Positions 7,466 to 9,944 of a stretch of DNA of 9,944 nt are shown in pieces (position 1 is the stretch's first letter; every line of letters starts with the position of its first letter). This DNA is from Candidatus Egaibacter danicus (GTDB taxonomy: Bacteria > Pseudomonadota > Gammaproteobacteria > Burkholderiales > Burkholderiaceae). Both the position numbers and the translations under genes were made by a program. The notes beneath the pieces were generated by a model. The model saw nothing but the letters and a program-made list of their open reading frames with translations, had not been told where the DNA came from and searched no databases. Location of the stretch: assembly GCA_011391115.1 (NCBI GenBank), contig JAABRC010000034.1, forward strand, positions 1 to 9,944, written 5' to 3'.

Positions 7466-9049
7466 ATGGATGACGCACTGGCAACAGCAGAGACTCAGGC
7501 ACCTCGGGGCAGGCGCGCAGGCGGGGGCAGGGAGGCCAAGCGGGCGGCGCGTTCTGCACGTGCCGGCCAATCAGCGCCCTACATCACCCGCAAGGTTCCT
7601 TATTACGAAGTGTTGGATGAAGAAGGCTTGCAAATCATCGAGCGCAATGCCGATACCATTCTGGAAGAAACCGGCATTGATTTCCGGGACGACCCCGAGG
7701 CACTGGAGTTGTTTCGTGCCGCAGGCTGTGATGTGAAAGGTGAGCGAGTACATTTCCCGCGTGGTCTGGCACGCAAAATCGTTCAGGCCACGGCGCCACG
7801 CGAATTCACGCAATACGCCCGCAATCCGGCGCACAACGTGGTGATTGGCGGGAAAAACACCGTGTTCGCTCCGGCCTATGGATCTCCTTTCGTACGCGAC
7901 CTGGACAAAGGGCGTCGCTACGCAACGATCGAAGACTTTCGCAACTTCGTCAAACTGACCTATATGGCGAACTCGCTTCACCATTCCGGTGGGACGATTT
8001 GCGAACCCGTTGATCTGCCGGTGAACAAGCGCCATTTCGATATGGTGTATTCCCACATGAAGTACAGCGACAAGCCGTTCATGGGGTCCGTCACGCATCC
8101 TGATCGCGCCAAAGACACGGTTGAAATGGCCAAAATTCTGTTTGGCAACGACTACATGGATCCGTTGACCGGACGGCCACGCACGGTGATCATCAACCTG
8201 ATCAATGCCAACTCGCCCATGACGTTTGACGAAACCATGCTGGGTGCCGCCAAGGTCTATGCCCGCGCCAACCAGGCGACGATCATCACGCCGTTCATTC
8301 TGGCTGGTGCCATGTCGCCGGTAACCGTTGCTGGAACGGCTGCGCAAACGCTGGCTGAGGCACTAGCCGGCATGGCCTTTGTGCAGCTATGCAACCCTGG
8401 GGCGCCAGTCGTGCTGGGCAGCTTCGCGTCCAGCATTTCCATGCAGTCCGGAGCGCCGACCTTTGGCACTCCGGAGCCTGCTCTGGTGCTGTATGTGATG
8501 GCGGCGCTCGCTCGACGCCTGGGTGTGCCTTTTCGGTCAGGGGGCGGGCTGTGTGGCTCCAAAATCGCCGATGCGCAAGCAGCTTCCGAATCCGCAAACA
8601 CGTTGCTGCCGACTTGTCTGGGAGGTGTAAATTTTGTATTGCACACCGCCGGCTGGCTGGAAGGTGGACTTTCCATGGGTTACGAGAAATTTGTCATGGA
8701 TGTGGACCAAGCTGGCATGATGCACACGCTCCTGGCTGGCGTAGATCTATCCGAAAACGGCCAGGCCATGGATGCCATTCGCGAGGTTGGCCCTGGAAAG
8801 CACTTTCTGGGTTGTAGCCATACCCAAGCCAATTTTGAAACCGCGTTTTACCGTTCACCCATTACCGACAACAACAGTTTCGAGCAGTGGGAAGCCGAAG
8901 GCTCGCGGGACTTGGCACAACGCGCCAACGCAAGCTGGAAGAAGCAGTTGGCCGAATATGAAATGCCCGCCATGGATGTGACTGTGGACGAAGCAATTCT
9001 TGACTACGTGAATAGACGCAAAGCGTCATTCCCGGACTCCAACATCTAG
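7466..9049 (+). CDS. MttB-superfamily (trimethylamine methyltransferase-like) protein, non-pyrrolysine
   Basis: This 527-residue protein belongs to the MttB superfamily (COG5598). Characterised members move a methyl group from trimethylamine (pyrrolysine type) or from betaines (non-pyrrolysine type, such as MtgB) to a corrinoid protein. Visible family segments are PYITRKVPYYEVLDEEGL (38-55), the TILEETGIDFRDDPEAL stretch, a central TPFILAGAMSPVTVAGTAAQ, and GTPEPALVLYVMAALARRLG with RSGGGLCGSKIADAQAA (about 335-370). No in-frame amber codon interrupts the gene, so it does not use pyrrolysine. Residues about 13-33 form an Arg/Ala/Gly-rich basic tail. The gene is divergent from the sdaA-sox operon, so a role in demethylating a quaternary or tertiary amine that feeds sarcosine is plausible. 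No corrinoid protein or THF methyltransferase gene is in the window, so activity and substrate are inferred. It ends in TAG within the ABC gene's stop. Confidence 0.93.
   Translation: MDDALATAETQAPRGRRAGGGREAKRAARSARAGQSAPYITRKVPYYEVLDEEGLQIIERNADTILEETGIDFRDDPEALELFRAAGCDVKGERVHFPRGLARKIVQATAPREFTQYARNPAHNVVIGGKNTVFAPAYGSPFVRDLDKGRRYATIEDFRNFVKLTYMANSLHHSGGTICEPVDLPVNKRHFDMVYSHMKYSDKPFMGSVTHPDRAKDTVEMAKILFGNDYMDPLTGRPRTVIINLINANSPMTFDETMLGAAKVYARANQATIITPFILAGAMSPVTVAGTAAQTLAEALAGMAFVQLCNPGAPVVLGSFASSISMQSGAPTFGTPEPALVLYVMAALARRLGVPFRSGGGLCGSKIADAQAASESANTLLPTCLGGVNFVLHTAGWLEGGLSMGYEKFVMDVDQAGMMHTLLAGVDLSENGQAMDAIREVGPGKHFLGCSHTQANFETAFYRSPITDNNSFEQWEAEGSRDLAQRANASWKKQLAEYEMPAMDVTVDEAILDYVNRRKASFPDSNI
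9046..9049. other. Shared CTAG: overlapping convergent stop codons
   Basis: The palindrome CTAG contains the TAG stop of the plus-strand methyltransferase gene (9047-9049) and, on the other strand, the TAG stop of the ABC gene (9046-9048). No terminator hairpin fits between the genes, so each transcript must end inside, or run antisense to, the other gene. Confidence 0.9.
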
Positions 9050-9944
9050 GCGGCGATTGCTGCTGCGCGTTTCGCCAACACGCCGTCGAGCCAGTCGCTA
9101 CGCATCACGGGAACGGCAGTAACCAGTTTTTCGGTATAGGGGTGATACGGCCCCTCGAAAATTCTGGCGGTGTCATCGAATGCAACAAATGAGCCCTTGA
9201 GCATCACGGCAGTGCGATGCGCAATCCGGTGGACAACATCCAGGTCGTGGGTAATCAACACATAAGAGAGGCCCAGCTCGGATTGAAGGCGTCTCAGGAG
9301 CTTCAGGATTTCCTCTGCCACCAGCGGGTCGAGCGCCGACGTGGGCTCATCCAGAATGATGAGGTCCGGGTTGGCTGCCAGTGCACGGGCTATGCAGACC
9401 CGTTGCTTTTGACCTCCCGACAATTCGGTGGGGCGTCGCGTCAAAAATGCCTGCGGCAACTCCACCAGATCAAGTAACTCTTTCGTCCTTTTGCTTACAT
9501 CAGCGACACCAAGCCCAAAATAAAAACTGACGGGGCGCCCGATAGTTTCGTGCAGTGTTTGACGCGGGTTGAGTGCCACATCAGGAATCTGATAGACCAG
9601 TTGAATTATCCGCTTGAGGTCTTTGCTGCGCTCGGCCAGGCTCTTGGGCAAAGGCTGCCCCTTGAAGGTAATGGAGCCTGCCGTAGGAGGCAGAAGTCCG
9701 GTAATGATTCGCGCGAGCGTGGACTTGCCCGAGCCAGACTCACCAACCACCGCCACGGTTTCACCCTTGCGCACATCCAGACTGACATCCGTAACGACTT
9801 TGAAGGTGCCGTACGAGGCGTCGATATGTTCCACATTCAAAATAGTGTCTGGCTTGACCGACGACTGCACCGCACGTTCACTGGCGGCAGCACCTCGTCC
9901 GGCGACCAGACGCGCAGAATATTCCTGTGTGGGGGCTTGAAGCA
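9046..9944 (-). CDS. ABC transporter ATP-binding protein, oligopeptide/dipeptide (Opp/Dpp) type, probably the second half of a fused double ATPase; open at right edge
   Basis: This cytoplasmic ATPase domain powers an importer of the Opp/Dpp/nickel class. It has Walker A GESGSGKST (about 9718-9744), the Q-loop region YQIPDVALNPRQT, signature LSGGQKQRV (from 9423 downward), Walker B LIILDEPTSALDP, H-loop LITHDLD, and the C-terminal oligo_HPY-type GPYHPYTEKLVTAVP. A GTG at 9870 could start a 274-residue protein. However, the frame has no stop from there to the edge, and the extra residues read LQAPTQEYSARLVAG. That resembles the C-terminal end of another ATPase of this class and parallels GPYHPYTEKLVTAV in this domain, so two ATPases are probably fused. 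The substrate is unknown. It converges on the mttB-like gene with a 4-bp overlap. Confidence 0.92.
   Translation of the reverse strand, partial: LQAPTQEYSARLVAGRGAAASERAVQSSVKPDTILNVEHIDASYGTFKVVTDVSLDVRKGETVAVVGESGSGKSTLARIITGLLPPTAGSITFKGQPLPKSLAERSKDLKRIIQLVYQIPDVALNPRQTLHETIGRPVSFYFGLGVADVSKRTKELLDLVELPQAFLTRRPTELSGGQKQRVCIARALAANPDLIILDEPTSALDPLVAEEILKLLRRLQSELGLSYVLITHDLDVVHRIAHRTAVMLKGSFVAFDDTARIFEGPYHPYTEKLVTAVPVMRSDWLDGVLAKRAAAIAA

Noticed and set aside
7571..8347. Minus-strand open frame of 258 residues inside the methyltransferase gene
   Set aside because: It is antisense to conserved MttB-family sequence and has no recognisable domain or ribosome binding site.
9047..9049. TAG of the MttB-like gene read as pyrrolysine
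   Set aside because: In pyrrolysine MttB the amber codon is internal, well before the C-terminus. Here the protein is already full length, and the family position is filled by sense codons.
9046..9870. Complete 274-residue ABC ATPase starting at the GTG at 9870
   Set aside because: The frame is open upstream to the edge and encodes residues that look like a preceding ATPase domain, so the GTG is more likely an internal valine.

Overview
The window looks like a chromosomal catabolic locus of a moderately GC-rich proteobacterium. The protein style (a one-piece 463-residue L-serine dehydratase, SoxBDAG-type sarcosine oxidase, an MttB-like protein with a basic N-terminal tail) suggests a beta-proteobacterium, perhaps Burkholderiales. 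That placement is an impression from sequence style, not a computed result. No tRNA, rRNA, insertion sequence, CRISPR array or phage gene was seen.

The left three quarters (1-7244) is one tightly packed minus-strand gene set that reads sdaA > soxB > soxD > soxA > soxG > hydantoinase/oxoprolinase-like gene (cut by the left edge). Gaps are 18 bp (sdaA/soxB) and 10 bp (soxB/soxD). The other junctions overlap by 4 bp (soxD/soxA), 8 bp (soxA/soxG) and 4 bp (soxG/hydantoinase-like), so it is very probably one operon. SoxB, SoxD, SoxA and SoxG form heterotetrameric sarcosine oxidase, which turns sarcosine into glycine and delivers the methyl carbon to tetrahydrofolate as 5,10-methylene-THF. Glycine plus methylene-THF can be joined to serine by GlyA (not in this window), and SdaA deaminates serine to pyruvate and ammonia. 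The operon therefore encodes most of a sarcosine-to-pyruvate route.

A 221-bp divergent intergenic region (7245-7465) separates this operon from a plus-strand gene (7466-9049) for a non-pyrrolysine MttB-superfamily methyltransferase. The region carries a paired 19-bp element that may be a regulator site, a short inverted repeat, and mutually exclusive stem options just upstream of the methyltransferase gene. The methyltransferase fits upstream N-demethylation of a quaternary or tertiary methylamine, but its substrate cannot be read from the sequence and no corrinoid protein gene is present here.

The right end (9046-9944) is a minus-strand oligopeptide/dipeptide-type ABC transporter ATPase. 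Its reading frame stays open to the window edge, and the edge residues resemble the C-terminal end of another such ATPase domain, so it is probably the second half of a fused double ATPase. It meets the methyltransferase gene convergently, with both stop codons in one shared CTAG.
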